From contig NZ_JAIQDE010000021.1 in NCBI RefSeq assembly GCF_020037015.1, positions 62,001 through 126,000 of the forward strand: DNA of 64,000 bases, given 5' to 3'. The DNA is from Corallococcus sp. AS-1-6 (GTDB taxonomy: Bacteria > Myxococcota > Myxococcia > Myxococcales > Myxococcaceae). A program made the translations under genes and the position numbers. Positions 26,267 through 33,911 of this stretch are shown here, piece by piece (position 1 is the first letter of the stretch; each line of letters starts with the position of its first letter). The notes below the pieces were generated by a model. That model saw only the letters and a program-made list of their open reading frames with translations. It did no database searches and was not told the origin of the DNA.

Positions 26267-26686
26267 ATGGCCGCCACCCCCGCTCCGTCCGCCCCCTCCG
26301 AGAGGTCCCGCCGCTCCCCGCTGCCCTGGGTGGCGGTGGTGTTCGCGGTGGCGCTCGTCGTGGCCCTGGTGCTCACCGCCTTCCGCCGCCGCGACCCCGA
26401 GCAGGCCCAGCACATCCACTCCGACTTCGCCCTCATCCTGGACGCGCTGGAGCGCTACCGCGCGGACCACGGAGGGAAGCTGCCGGAGGAGGGGGACCTG
26501 AACGCGCTGCTGGTGCCCCGCTACCTCCCCGCCGTGCCCCTGGACCCCTGGGGCCGGCCGTACCACTACGCCAGCAGCGACCAGGGCGTGTTCCTGTCCA
26601 GCTTCGGCCGCGAGAACCAGCGCGGCGGCGTGGGGGACAACCAGGACCACACCAACCACGACGGGCACCAGCAGCTCCTGCGCTAG
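26267..26686 (+). CDS. GspG-like (type II secretion pseudopilin C-terminal domain) membrane protein
   Basis: This 139-residue protein has an N-terminal basic/Pro-rich stretch and one transmembrane helix (about 21-41). A soluble domain resembles the end of GspG: ALERYRADHGGKLPEEGDLNALL, then VPLDPWGRPYHYASS. The prepilin cleavage motif before the helix (G-F-T-x-x-E) is missing, so it is not a normal pseudopilin. A calcium-binding type C-terminal loop (GVGDNQDHTNHDGHQ) is suggested by its Asp/Asn/His content. No other type II secretion genes are close. Its role is unknown. Confidence 0.7.
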   Translation: MAATPAPSAPSERSRRSPLPWVAVVFAVALVVALVLTAFRRRDPEQAQHIHSDFALILDALERYRADHGGKLPEEGDLNALLVPRYLPAVPLDPWGRPYHYASSDQGVFLSSFGRENQRGGVGDNQDHTNHDGHQQLLR

Positions 26687-26831
26687 GGAGGGCCCCGCCG
26701 CCGGGCCGCCCCACCCCGCCAGGCAGGCAGGCCGGCATGCGCGGGCGGCGCGTCACCGGCGTCCGGCGTGCGCATCCTTCGTGGCGAGGGGGGGCTCCAG
26801 CGGGCATCGCCTCCTCCGAGGGGGCCCCGCC

Positions 26832-28190
26832 ATGGCCATCATCTGCGCAACCAACCTGTCCGCCGACGCCGCGCACGCGGCCACCCTCGCGGCGACGCTC
26901 GCCGGCCGCCTGGGAGAGCCCCTGCTGCTCCTGGGGGTGGATGACGAGGTCCCTGACGCGGAGGCCCCCGACGCCCTGTCCACGGCGGAAGGGGGGCTGG
27001 CCGCGGAGGCCGCGCGGCTGAGGGCGTTCGTGGGCACCGTGGAGCCGCGCATGCAGCGGGGCGCCTCCGTGGAGACGCTGCTGGGGGAGGAGGAGTGCAG
27101 GAGCGCCCGGCTGGTGGTGGTGGCCGCGGAGGGCTGGCGCACGTCCCCCTGGCGCAAGACGTCCCTGGCGGAGCGCCTGGCCCGCCACGGCTGCGCCCCG
27201 GTGCTGGCGGTGCGCCGGGACACGGCGCTCCTGGACTGGGCCCGGGGCCGGCGCAGGCTGCTGGTGATGGTGGGGGTGGACCCCCGCTCCGCCACGTCCG
27301 ACGCGGCCATCACCTTCCTGCGGGAGCTGCGGCGCGTGGGCGGGTGCGACGTGCTGGCCACGTACGTGTGCTCGCCGCTGGAGGAGCGCGAGCGGCTGGG
27401 CATCCACACCCCCGTGCACGTGGAGCGGCTGGACGCGCGCGAGCGCACCATGGAGGGGCTGGAGCCGCTGGTGGAGCGCGTGCTCCAGCGCGAGGTGCGC
27501 GAGCGCCTGGGCGACCTGGAGGGCGAGGGCCGCGTGGAGGTGGTGCTGGAGCCCGGCTATGGCCGCCCGGCGGACCACCTGCTGCACGTGGCCCACGCGC
27601 GCAGCGTGGAGCTGACGGTGGTGGGCATGCACCTGCGCGGCGGCGTGCAGCGGCTGTGGCACGGCTCCGTGTCGGAAGGGGTGCTGCGCCACGCGGAGCG
27701 CTCCGTGGCGTGCATCCCGCCCGGAGCGCGCGAGCCGCGCCGGCTGCCGCCGCCCCGGAGCGCGCTGGTGCCGGTGGACTTCACGCAGGCCTCCGGACAG
27801 GCCATCGCGCAGGCGTGCTCGCTGGTGGGGCCGGGCGGCCGCGTGCACCTGCTGCACGTGCACCGGCTCCGGGGCCGCGAGCGGGGCCCCCGGGACTTCC
27901 ACGGCGTGCTCCCGGAGCCCGACAGCGAGCGGGACCGGGTGCTGAAGCGGCTCTGGGCGCAGGTGCCCGGGGACACGGTCGCGCGGGCGGTGCACTGGAG
28001 CGTGGAGGGCGTCAGCGGAGAGGACGTCGCCGTCGCCATCTGCCAGGCCACGGAGCGCGAGGGCGTGGACCTGGTCTGCGTGGGCACGTCCCCCCACCGC
28101 GAGGTGGCGCCGGACGTGCTGGAGGAGGCGGTGGCGCGCGAGCTGGTGGTGCGCTGCCGCCGGCCCGTGATGGTGGTGCCCTCCGTTTGA
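26832..28190 (+). CDS. Universal stress protein with three UspA-like domains
   Basis: This 452-residue protein starts at the ATG at 26832; an upstream extension is unconserved. Domain 1 (about 1-140) begins MAIICATNLS and ends APVLAVRR. Domain 2 (about 145-297) begins LLVMVGVDPRS and has VGMHLRGGVQRLWHGSVSEGVL. Domain 3 (about 305-452) begins SALVPVDFT and ends RRPVMVVPSV. The ATP-binding G-x2-G-x9-G-S/T pattern is best kept in domain 2 (GMHLRGG...HGSVSEG), so at least one domain may bind ATP. Tandem-USP proteins are associated with stress and redox changes. It is transcribed alone. Confidence 0.8.
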   Translation: MAIICATNLSADAAHAATLAATLAGRLGEPLLLLGVDDEVPDAEAPDALSTAEGGLAAEAARLRAFVGTVEPRMQRGASVETLLGEEECRSARLVVVAAEGWRTSPWRKTSLAERLARHGCAPVLAVRRDTALLDWARGRRRLLVMVGVDPRSATSDAAITFLRELRRVGGCDVLATYVCSPLEERERLGIHTPVHVERLDARERTMEGLEPLVERVLQREVRERLGDLEGEGRVEVVLEPGYGRPADHLLHVAHARSVELTVVGMHLRGGVQRLWHGSVSEGVLRHAERSVACIPPGAREPRRLPPPRSALVPVDFTQASGQAIAQACSLVGPGGRVHLLHVHRLRGRERGPRDFHGVLPEPDSERDRVLKRLWAQVPGDTVARAVHWSVEGVSGEDVAVAICQATEREGVDLVCVGTSPHREVAPDVLEEAVARELVVRCRRPVMVVPSV

Positions 28191-28225
28191 CCCGGGAACG
28201 GGCGTCCAGTGCGGGGCTCCCCGCG

Positions 28226-28251
28226 GCGCGGGTCCCTGCTTTTTCCCGCGC
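28226..28251 (+). terminator. Inverted repeat behind the universal stress protein gene
   Basis: GCGCGGG (28226-28232) and CCCGCGC (28245-28251) can form a seven-base stem. The loop of 12 bases contains a run of five T. Confidence 0.35.
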
Positions 28252-28284
28252 GTAATGGATTGAACAGGCGACCCAGGAGGGCGT

Positions 28285-28290
28285 TAGACT
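28285..28290 (+). promoter_or_regulatory. Candidate -10 element TAGACT
   Basis: TAGACT lies 38 bases before the GTG proposed as start at 28329. Confidence 0.3.
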
Positions 28291-28328
28291 TTGGGAGGAC
28301 CCGCTTTCCCAGAAGGGTAGGGCATCCC

Positions 28329-28910
28329 GTGGCTCTTCGCGGTTATCGAGAAGAGGACCTCGTCTCCAACCGTGCGTCGCTGCTCATCCACGGAGGCACC
28401 GAGGACGAGCGCAGGGCCTGGGCGGAGGAAGCCGCCCGCAACTTCGGCGTCCCGCTCACGGAGGTGCGCCAGGCGCCGGAGCTGGCCGGAGCGCTCCGTC
28501 AGCCCAACGGCGTGGTGTTCATCCCGGACGTGGGCAAGCTGCCGCTGGACGCCCAGGGCCTCATCCTGCGCTGCCTCCAGATGCAGGAGGAGCGGCCCAA
28601 GGTGGTGGTGGGCGTGTCCGGCACCGCGATGGCCGCCCTCACCCGGGGCACGCTGCGCGAGGACCTGCACTACCGGCTCCACCAGGCGCAGGTGGACCTG
28701 CAGACGGAGGGCCTGCGGGACGCGCTCAAGCGCCGCTGGGCGCAGCAGGCGGAGGCGCTGGCCGCGCGCGCCGCGGCGCTGAAGGCCGCCGAGGAGAAGG
28801 AGCGCGCCGCCGCCGCGGCCCGCCGCCCCGGCTCCGTCACCCGCATCCTGCCCAAGCGCAAGCCCGCGGCCCCCGTGCGCAAGGGCACGCCCCGCAACGC
28901 GGTCCGCTGA
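28329..28910 (+). CDS. Enhancer-binding-protein AAA+ fragment protein (Fis-family-like)
   Basis: The protein is 193 residues from the GTG at 28329. Residues about 55-120 match the middle of the sigma-54 interaction AAA+ domain: a Walker-B-like GVVFIPDVGKLPLDAQ, then LLRCLQ-like, sensor I VVVGVSGTAM and RGTLREDLHYRLHQ, corresponding to the arginine-finger helix FREDLYYRL of NtrC-type activators. The Walker A, GAFTGA loop and DNA-binding helix-turn-helix are absent, so it cannot be a working activator by itself. The C-terminal 70 residues are Ala/Arg-rich and helical. It may be a degraded or repurposed regulator that titrates enhancer-binding proteins; that is inference. Confidence 0.65.
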   Translation: MALRGYREEDLVSNRASLLIHGGTEDERRAWAEEAARNFGVPLTEVRQAPELAGALRQPNGVVFIPDVGKLPLDAQGLILRCLQMQEERPKVVVGVSGTAMAALTRGTLREDLHYRLHQAQVDLQTEGLRDALKRRWAQQAEALAARAAALKAAEEKERAAAAARRPGSVTRILPKRKPAAPVRKGTPRNAVR

Positions 28911-28918
28911 AACCCGGG

Positions 28919-28934
28919 CGCCCCAGAGGGGGCG
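28919..28934 (+). terminator. Short GC hairpin after the AAA+ fragment gene
   Basis: CGCCCC (28919-28924) pairs with GGGGCG (28929-28934) around AGAG, nine bases after the stop codon. No T tract is present. Confidence 0.3.
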
Positions 28935-28978
28935 GGCGCGTTCCGGGGTGGGGAATGGGTACTACTGGAAAGATGGGC

Positions 28979-28984
28979 TAGAGT
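28979..28984 (+). promoter_or_regulatory. Candidate -10 element TAGAGT
   Basis: TAGAGT lies 43 bases before the ATG at 29028. The stretch around it is less GC-rich than the flanks. Confidence 0.35.
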
Positions 28985-29027
28985 TGTTCCCAGCCGTCTT
29001 TCCTCTCCTCACCGGAGCGAAATCGCA

Positions 29028-29480
29028 ATGTCCCAGCAAGCCCCTGGCAAGAAGCGTGGTCTGTCCCGTCCCGTGGAAGTCGTCCGCGCGGAGCTCCTCA
29101 AGGATCCCGAGACGAAGCGCATCGCGGATGCCGTGGGCATGAAGCTGGAGGACTACGTCGAGCTGGTGCTCGAGTACGCGCAGGACAAGGACAAGGAGCC
29201 CATGCTCAACGTCGTGTCCGACGAGGAGCTGAAGGCGAACGGCTTCCCCGTGCACACGGTGGAGGAGGTCGGGGAGTTCCTGGTCGCGGGCGCCAAGGGT
29301 GAGCTGCCCGGCCAGGGCAACCCCTTCGCCAAGTCCGAGTTCGAGGCCGGCAAGAGCGCCGGCGCCGGCAAGCCGAGCCTGAACCCCGCGGCCGAGACCC
29401 CCAAGGCGCCCCAGGACGAGGCCAAGCGCCAGGAGCTGATGGACCAGCTCAAGAAGGGCGGCGGCGGAACCCGCGGCTGA
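29028..29480 (+). CDS. Conserved-looking hypothetical protein, 150 residues
   Basis: The first 90 residues look globular and mostly helical (RPVEVVRAELLKDPETKRIAD, then LEDYVELVLEYAQD). Residues 90-150 are Gly/Ala/Pro/Lys-rich and probably disordered. It has no signal peptide, membrane helix or recognised motif. A GGAGCG-type ribosome site precedes the ATG. It is followed by a strong hairpin, which suggests a single-gene transcript. Confidence 0.65.
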   Translation: MSQQAPGKKRGLSRPVEVVRAELLKDPETKRIADAVGMKLEDYVELVLEYAQDKDKEPMLNVVSDEELKANGFPVHTVEEVGEFLVAGAKGELPGQGNPFAKSEFEAGKSAGAGKPSLNPAAETPKAPQDEAKRQELMDQLKKGGGGTRG

Positions 29481-29517
29481 GGCCGCCCGGAATCTGCGTG
29501 AAATTGATCGGAAATTC

Positions 29518-29536
29518 GGAGGAAACATTTTCCTCC
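29518..29536 (+). terminator. Hairpin terminator behind the 150-residue gene
   Basis: GGAGGAAA (29518-29525) pairs perfectly with TTTCCTCC (29529-29536) around a three-base loop. C- and T-rich sequence follows. It is the best-looking intrinsic terminator in this part of the window. Confidence 0.55.
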
Positions 29537-29610
29537 CCCTTCCGAGAATCCTTTTGCAGCTTCACTCCGGCTCACACTCTCCAAACCAAATTTAAGCAGG
29601 GGGTTTCACC

Positions 29611-30027
29611 ATGGGCGGCATCGGCAAGGTTGTCAGCAGCGTCGCGAAGACGGTCTCCAACATCGCGGGCGGCGTCGCGAACATCGCGGGCAAGGCGCTG
29701 AACTTCGTTCAGAACCCCATGGGCGCCATCGCGGGCGGCCTGAAGGGCATCGCGGGCGGCCTCCTGGACAAGCTCCCGTTCGGCCTGGGCAAGCTGGCCA
29801 AGCCGTTCGTGGACAAGTTCATCGACTCCGGCGCGTCCCTGCTCGCCAAGGGCCCCCTGGCCGGTCTGTCCCAGCTCACCAAGTTCGCCCCCACCGTGAA
29901 GTCCATCGCGGACATCGCGACCACCGTGAAGCAGGGCGCGGACCAGGTCGGCGCGCTGGCCTCCCAGCCCGCGCAGCAGAACGTGCAGAACCTGTTCGCC
30001 CACGCGCAGGCTGCGCTCATCAACTGA
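29611..30027 (+). CDS. Gly/Ala-rich amphipathic helical protein, 138 residues
   Basis: I do not recognise this protein. It is built from short repeating helical pieces rich in Gly, Ala, Lys and Val: KVVSSVAKTVSNIAGGVANIAGKAL, then MGAIAGGLKGIAGGLLDKL and GKLAKPFVDKF. No Cys, Trp or Tyr is seen and there is no classical signal peptide. Such sequences are typical of proteins that insert in or coat membranes, including pore-forming peptides, phasin-like proteins and secreted amphipathic proteins. It is preceded by an A+T-rich leader with AGGGGG ahead of the ATG and followed by a strong hairpin, as expected for an abundantly expressed single gene. Confidence 0.65.
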   Translation: MGGIGKVVSSVAKTVSNIAGGVANIAGKALNFVQNPMGAIAGGLKGIAGGLLDKLPFGLGKLAKPFVDKFIDSGASLLAKGPLAGLSQLTKFAPTVKSIADIATTVKQGADQVGALASQPAQQNVQNLFAHAQAALIN

Positions 30028-30060
30028 TCTCCCCGCTGAAGCTGGCGTGACTCAGGCACG

Positions 30061-30096
30061 AGGGCCGGTACTCACCGTCAGGTGGGGGCCGGCCCT
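30061..30096 (+). terminator. Long hairpin terminator behind the amphipathic protein gene
   Basis: AGGGCCGG (30061-30068) pairs with CCGGCCCT (30089-30096). The inner part TCACC/GGTGG extends the stem around a GTCA loop. A short T-containing stretch follows. Confidence 0.55.
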
Positions 30097-30204
30097 TCGG
30101 CTTTGCGGGCTTCGCGCCGGGCTCTGGCCCGGGCCTGGAGGCGGGTTGGACGTGACCCGGCGTGTCGCACCCGGAGTGTGGGCGCGATCAGGGAGCGGCG
30201 GGGC

Positions 30205-30864
30205 TCAGCCCTCTTCGCGGGTGATGCGGAGGGCGTCGGCCTCCAGCTTCTGGGTCGCCTCGGGGTCCGCGCTGTCGTAGTAGCCGCGGATCTCCCCCGT
30301 GCCGTCCACCAGCACGAAGTGGGTGCCGTGGAAGATGGAGAGCAGGTCGTCCTCGGGGGCGCCGGCCTCGCGGCCCATGCTGATCTTGAAGCCCTGGACG
30401 ATGGTGTCCTTGAGGGTGGCGTAGTCGCCGGTGAGGAAGTTCCAGCGGGTGAAGTCCGCTTTGTACTTCCGCCCGTACTCGGCCAGCCGCTCCGGGGTGT
30501 CGTAGGCGGGATCCACGGAGAAGGACACCAGTTGGAGGTCCGTCCCCAGCTCCGCGGTGTGCTCCTGCACGCGCGCCATCTTCTGCGTGAAGACGGGGCA
30601 GACGGTGGGGCAGCGGGTGAAGATGAAGTTGGCGATGAACGGGTGGCCGCGGAGCTGCTTCAGTCCGAAGGGCTGCCCGTCCTGCCGCGTGAAGGTGAAG
30701 TCCGGCAGCGCGCCCAGGCGGGGCGGCGGCTGGGCGCGGCCCTTCACCAGGTCGTGGACCGCCACCCCCATGAAGCCGAGCGACGCCACGGCGATGCCCG
30801 CCCAGACCCAGGAGCGGCGGACGGGACGGGAGCGGGGGGCGGCGGACGGAGATTCGACGGACAT
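30205..30864 (-). CDS. SCO1/SenC family copper chaperone for cytochrome oxidase
   Basis: This 219-residue protein has an N-terminal transmembrane anchor (about 20-38) and a thioredoxin-like domain. The copper-binding CPTVC motif is at about residues 85-89, and the distant His ligand is in HGTHFVLVD (about 179-187). SCO proteins deliver copper to the CuA site of CoxB in the periplasm. It is divergent from the oxidase genes that begin 155 bases away, which fits that job. Start chosen at the ATG at 30864; the upstream open frame lies across the divergent genes. Confidence 0.88.
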   Translation of the reverse strand: MSVESPSAAPRSRPVRRSWVWAGIAVASLGFMGVAVHDLVKGRAQPPPRLGALPDFTFTRQDGQPFGLKQLRGHPFIANFIFTRCPTVCPVFTQKMARVQEHTAELGTDLQLVSFSVDPAYDTPERLAEYGRKYKADFTRWNFLTGDYATLKDTIVQGFKISMGREAGAPEDDLLSIFHGTHFVLVDGTGEIRGYYDSADPEATQKLEADALRITREEG

Positions 30865-31018
30865 GCGTCGGCACGTACGGCATCGGCGGGGGACGCACAA
30901 GCGCCGGGCCCGCCGGGGGTAGGGGCTGGCCGCATGCGAGGCATGAGGGAGAGTGGCCGCTTCGCGGAGGGCGGGGTGCTCCTTGAGGGGACGTTGGGTG
31001 CGTGCTAGCCCGGAGGCC

Positions 31019-31345
31019 ATGTCCCAGGCCCTCTTCCAGCCCCCGTGTGGACGCGCTTCGCCGGGCGGGTGGGGAGGCTTCCGGTCGCTGGCGGGGAGGC
31101 TTTCCCGTCGCTCCGGGCCGTGGCTCGGGCTCGCCGGGGGGCTGGTGCCGGCGGCGGCGCTGGCGTGCCCCTCGTGCACGGCCCGGGCGCCGGAGTCCCC
31201 GGGGGGGGCGGGCGAGCTGCTGCTGGCGCTGATGCTGGTGCCCTTCGCGCTGGTGGGCGTGGGGCTCTGGGCGGCCTGGCGGGCGGGGCGAGCGTCGCCG
31301 GGAGCAGAGCGGGCTTCGGCCCCCGTGGAACAGGAGCATCCGTGA
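31019..31345 (+). CDS. Small membrane protein of the cytochrome oxidase cluster
   Basis: This 108-residue protein has a hydrophobic segment at about 36-51 followed by LACPSCTAR, and a second helix at about 66-86. The first helix could be a signal sequence with the CPSC pair exposed outside the membrane. The stop overlaps the coxB start (GTGATG), so it is translationally coupled to CoxB. It may be an accessory factor for the oxidase; no family is recognised. Confidence 0.6.
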   Translation: MSQALFQPPCGRASPGGWGGFRSLAGRLSRRSGPWLGLAGGLVPAAALACPSCTARAPESPGGAGELLLALMLVPFALVGVGLWAAWRAGRASPGAERASAPVEQEHP

Positions 31346-32181
31346 TGGCGGAGTCCCCTGCGTTGTCCCCGTCGTCCGTGAGCGACGTCGCGCCGCCGGA
31401 TGCGCAGGCGCCCCTGGCGGTGCCGCCCGCGCGTGGCGCCTGGAGCCTGGCGCCCCCGGAGAACGCGAGCGCGACGGGCGACCGCATCGACGCGCTGCTG
31501 GCCACGAGCCACAGCTTCGACCTGGCGCTGGCGGCGGTGATGCTCGGGTGGTTGTTGCTGGCGGTGGCGCGCTTCCGGAACGCGCGGAAGGTGGCGCCGG
31601 ACGGGGGCACGCGGCGCTCGCGGGCGTGGGTGCTGGGGCTGGCCGTGTGCGCGTTCGGCGTGGTGGACGGGACGCTGTTCCTGGGCTCGCAGGGCTACCT
31701 GGACGACGTGCTCTGGAACTTCCGCGTCCCCATGGAGGACCCGCGCACGGTGCGCATCCAGCTCAACGCGCACCAGTGGTCGTGGGAGGCGCGGTACGCG
31801 GGCGCGGACGGGGCGTTCGGCACGAAGGACGACGTGGTGACGTGGAACGACCTGCGCGTCCCGGCGGGCGTGCCCGTCTGGGTGCAACTGGTCTCCACGG
31901 ACGTGGTGCACGGGTTCACGCTGCCGGCCTTCCGCGTGAAGCTGGACGCCATCCCGGGCCGGGTGAACCAGACGTGGTTCCAGGCCGCTCGCGAGGGCGC
32001 GTGGGAGGTGGCCTGCTACCAGCACTGCGGCACCAGCCACTACCGGATGCGCGGCATGCTGACGGCGCTGTCCCCGGAGGCGTACGCGGCGTGGCTGCGC
32101 GAGGCGAGCCTCAAGGCGGTGCAGGCCTACGACCCGGATGACACGGCGGCCCACTGGGGCTGGGTGTGGAGGACGCCATGA
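31345..32181 (+). CDS. coxB: Cytochrome c oxidase subunit II (CuA)
   Basis: This 278-residue protein has two N-terminal transmembrane helices (about 60-75 and 93-112) and a periplasmic cupredoxin domain. The complete CuA site is present: His in STDVVHGFTLP (about 195) and the C-x3-C-x3-H-x2-M block CYQHCGTSHYRM (about 228-239). The aromatic patch QWSWEARY, the electron entry region, is at about 146-153. It takes electrons from cytochrome c. The stop overlaps the coxA start by four bases (ATGA). The N-terminus is longer and more Ala/Pro-rich than usual. Confidence 0.92.
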   Translation: MAESPALSPSSVSDVAPPDAQAPLAVPPARGAWSLAPPENASATGDRIDALLATSHSFDLALAAVMLGWLLLAVARFRNARKVAPDGGTRRSRAWVLGLAVCAFGVVDGTLFLGSQGYLDDVLWNFRVPMEDPRTVRIQLNAHQWSWEARYAGADGAFGTKDDVVTWNDLRVPAGVPVWVQLVSTDVVHGFTLPAFRVKLDAIPGRVNQTWFQAAREGAWEVACYQHCGTSHYRMRGMLTALSPEAYAAWLREASLKAVQAYDPDDTAAHWGWVWRTP

Positions 32182-33911
32182 AGGCGGGGGCGCTCGTGAA
32201 GTCGCTCTGGACGACGGACCCCCAGCGCGTGGCGCGGCAGTACCTGTGGGGCGGGTTCCTGTTCCTGCTGATAGGCGGCCTTCTGGCCATGCTCATCCGC
32301 TTCCAGTGGGCGTGGCCCGGGCAGCCGGTGCCGGGGCTCGCGTGGGTGCTGCCCGAGTCGAAGGGCGCGCTCACGCCGCCCACGTACACGGCCGTGTTCA
32401 CGATGCACGGCCTGTTGATGATCTTCTTCGCGGTGACGCCGCTGCTCTTCGGCGCGCTGGGGCACTTCGTGCTGCCGCTGGCGATTGGCTCGAAGCAGAT
32501 GGCGTTCCCCCGGCTGTCGCCGTTCGGCTTCTGGGCCTACGCGGTGGGCGGCGCGCTGATGCTGGTGTCGTTCGTGGTGCGGCTGGGGCCGGCGAGCGCG
32601 GGGTGGACGTCCTATCCGCCGCTGGCGACGCCCGCGTTCACGCCGGGGCTGGGGCAGACGCTGGTGACGGTGGCGGTGCTGTTCGTGGGCGCGTCCGCGT
32701 TCCTGTACGGGCTCAACTTCGTCGTCACGGTGGTGCGCTGCCGCGCGCCGGGGATGACGTGGGGCCGGATGCCGCTGGTGGTGTGGGGGCTGTTCTACGG
32801 CGCGGTGCTCAACGTGCTGTTCGTGCCGGTGCTGGCGGCGGCCACGGTGCTGCTGTTGTTGGACCGGGTGGCGGGCACGCAGTTCTTCATCGCGGGCGCG
32901 GCGGCGGTGGGCGGGGGCGGCGACCCGGTGGTGTACCAGCACCTGTTCTGGCTGTTCGGCCACCCGGAGGTCTACATCCTCATCCTGCCCGCGTGGGGCA
33001 TGGTGGGGGACTTCGTCGCGTTCTTCAGCCGCAAGCCCGCGCATGGCTACCGGCTGACGGCGGGGGCCATGGGCGTGGTGACGGCGCTGAGCGGCGCGGT
33101 GTACGCGCACCACCTGTTCACCAGCGGGATGGCGCCGGTGCTGGGGCGCACGTTCATGGTGCTGACGCTGCTCATCTCCCTGCCCGCGGAGGTGATGTTC
33201 CTCAACTGGCTGATGACGCTGTGGCGGGGCAGCGTGCGGCTCACGTCGCCGATGCTCGCGGCGCTGGCGACGATGGTCGTCTTCGGCCTGGGCGGCATCA
33301 CGGGGCTGGCGCTGGGCGCGGTGGCGACGGACGTGCCGCTGCACGGGACGATGTGGGTGGTGGGCCACTTCCACCTGACGATGGGCGCGGCCAGCTTCCT
33401 CGCGGTGTTCGCGGGGCTCTACTTCTGGTTCCCCCGCATGTACGGGCGCGCGTTGGACGAGCGGCTGGCGAAGGTGCACGTGCTGCTGAGCGCGGTGCTG
33501 TTCATCGCCGTCTTCGGCGGCCAGTTGGTGGCGGGCTACGCGGGGCAGTTGCGGCGGCTCTATGACCCGTACCAGTACACGTTCCTCGAGCACCTGCTCC
33601 CGTTGAACCGGTGGACCAGTTGGGCCGCGTTCGCGCTGGGCGCGGCGCAGTTGGTGTTCGTGGTGAACCTGGTGCGGACGCTCGGGTGGGGCCGGGCCGC
33701 GGAGCCGAACCCGTGGCGGGTGGGCACGCTGGAGTGGACGGACGCGGCGCCCGGCGCGGTGGTGCTGCGCGGGCCGCATGCGCTGTCGCAACCGGAAGTG
33801 CAGGAGCAACTGGGTCGCGATTGGATTGGCCAGGCGGAGCCGCTGTCCCCGGGCGTGCCCGTGGCGGAGCCGGTGGCGCCGCCGGTGCCCGGGGTGGAGG
33901 GCGCCGTCTAG
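32178..33911 (+). CDS. coxA: Haem-copper oxidase subunit I with non-canonical proton-channel residues
   Basis: This 577-residue catalytic subunit has low-spin haem ligands His77 (MHG) and His399. The high-spin haem ligand is His397 (GHFHL), CuB ligands are His262 (GHPEVY), His311 and His312 (AHHLFTSG), and Tyr266 would form the His-Tyr cross-link. These are intact, so it should reduce O2 or a related substrate. Compared from memory with Paracoccus/Rhodobacter enzymes, the D-channel entry Asp (IGAPDMAFPR) is Gln108 here, the Asn pair that follows is missing, and the K-channel Thr and Lys (PTGIK) are replaced by Ala and Met (PAEVM, about 336-340). Glu264 is kept. Proton pumping may therefore differ. 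Confidence 0.9.
   Translation: MKAGALVKSLWTTDPQRVARQYLWGGFLFLLIGGLLAMLIRFQWAWPGQPVPGLAWVLPESKGALTPPTYTAVFTMHGLLMIFFAVTPLLFGALGHFVLPLAIGSKQMAFPRLSPFGFWAYAVGGALMLVSFVVRLGPASAGWTSYPPLATPAFTPGLGQTLVTVAVLFVGASAFLYGLNFVVTVVRCRAPGMTWGRMPLVVWGLFYGAVLNVLFVPVLAAATVLLLLDRVAGTQFFIAGAAAVGGGGDPVVYQHLFWLFGHPEVYILILPAWGMVGDFVAFFSRKPAHGYRLTAGAMGVVTALSGAVYAHHLFTSGMAPVLGRTFMVLTLLISLPAEVMFLNWLMTLWRGSVRLTSPMLAALATMVVFGLGGITGLALGAVATDVPLHGTMWVVGHFHLTMGAASFLAVFAGLYFWFPRMYGRALDERLAKVHVLLSAVLFIAVFGGQLVAGYAGQLRRLYDPYQYTFLEHLLPLNRWTSWAAFALGAAQLVFVVNLVRTLGWGRAAEPNPWRVGTLEWTDAAPGAVVLRGPHALSQPEVQEQLGRDWIGQAEPLSPGVPVAEPVAPPVPGVEGAV

Noticed and set aside
26267-26686. True type II secretion pseudopilin
   Set aside because: The prepilin peptidase cleavage motif is missing and no other secretion genes are nearby.
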